From: Candidatus Poseidonia sp.
GTDB taxonomy: Archaea; Thermoplasmatota; Poseidoniia; Poseidoniales; Poseidoniaceae
Length of the DNA: 6,431 nucleotides
NCBI GenBank assembly: GCA_023254365.1
Contig: JALRLQ010000085.1
Span: 1-6,431, forward strand
Direction of reading: 5' to 3'
Below the pieces are notes generated by a model. That model had not been told where the DNA came from, made no database searches, and was given only the letters and a program-made list of their open reading frames with translations. This document shows positions 6,350 through 6,431 of the stretch, piece by piece (position 1 is the stretch's first letter; each line of letters begins with the position of its first letter). The position numbers were made by a program, and so were the translations under genes.

Positions 6350-6356
6350 GAGGGAA
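6350..6356 (+). promoter_or_regulatory. Ribosome binding site for the MGMT-like gene
   Basis: GAGGGAA lies 5 bases before ATG 6362. This well-placed site argues that the gene really begins at MEGTPFQ, at the conserved domain itself, rather than at an upstream codon overlapping the cupin gene. Confidence 0.6.
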
Positions 6357-6361
6357 GCAAC

Positions 6362-6431
6362 ATGGAAGGCACCCCGTTTCAGCGAAAGGTCTGGGCCGCC
6401 CTCAAGACCATTCCACGTGGTGAAGTACGCA
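6362..6431 (+). CDS. MGMT / alkyltransferase-like DNA repair protein (5' end only)
   Basis: The last 70 bases encode 23 residues, among them PFQRKVWAALKTIPRGEVR, then run off the window. This matches the start of the DNA-binding domain shared by O6-alkylguanine-DNA alkyltransferases (Ogt, MGMT, Ada C-terminal) and alkyltransferase-like proteins (FQxxVWxALxxIPxGE). These proteins bind O6-alkylguanine in DNA; true transferases then move the alkyl group to the Cys of a PCHRV motif, while alkyltransferase-like proteins lack that Cys. The deciding motif is outside the window. With the start at 6362 there is no room for the usual N-terminal RNase H-like domain, so this is a short, single-domain version. 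It is the fifth gene of the plus-strand block, 22 bases after the cupin stop. Confidence 0.85.
   Translation, partial: MEGTPFQRKVWAALKTIPRGEVR

Overview
This is a dense, moderately GC-rich prokaryotic segment with two divergent gene blocks. My best guess is a planktonic euryarchaeon of the Marine Group II (Poseidoniales) type. That is an inference from several traits: an IGHMBP2/Dna2-like SF1B helicase without extra C-terminal domains, a soluble zinc-ribbon protein with long acidic and proline-rich linkers, small RDD, cupin and MGMT genes, very short gene gaps, and Shine-Dalgarno sequences of the GGTGAG/GGAGG kind. No rRNA, tRNA or marker protein is present to settle it, and a bacterium cannot be strictly excluded.

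The left block (1-3338) reads on the minus strand. In transcription order it holds a superfamily 1 helicase, a three-helix RDD membrane protein, and a hypothetical protein with a beta-sandwich-like N-terminal domain and a proline-rich tail that runs off the left edge. Gaps are 51 and 64 bases, so one transcript is likely.

The right block (3457-6431) reads on the plus strand. It holds a zinc-ribbon protein with an acidic linker and helical C-terminus, a GNAT acetyltransferase, a NodB-type polysaccharide deacetylase family protein, a single-domain cupin, and the first 23 codons of an MGMT/alkyltransferase-like protein. Gaps are 10, 1, 31 and 22 bases, which again suggests an operon.

The blocks are separated by about 118 bases (3339-3456), which must carry both promoters; a weak AT-rich TATA-like element lies at about 3411-3420. 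There are no non-coding stretches over 300 bases, and I see no mobile element, CRISPR array, RNA gene or convincing terminator.

Functionally, the helicase and the MGMT-like gene point to nucleic-acid maintenance, while the neighbouring acetyltransferase and deacetylase could act on a shared class of small or sugar-like amine substrates. No single known pathway unites the window. The least explained items are the zinc-ribbon/acidic-linker protein, with its in-frame 9-bp coding repeat, and the left-edge protein. I do not see clear proof of a new multi-gene system.
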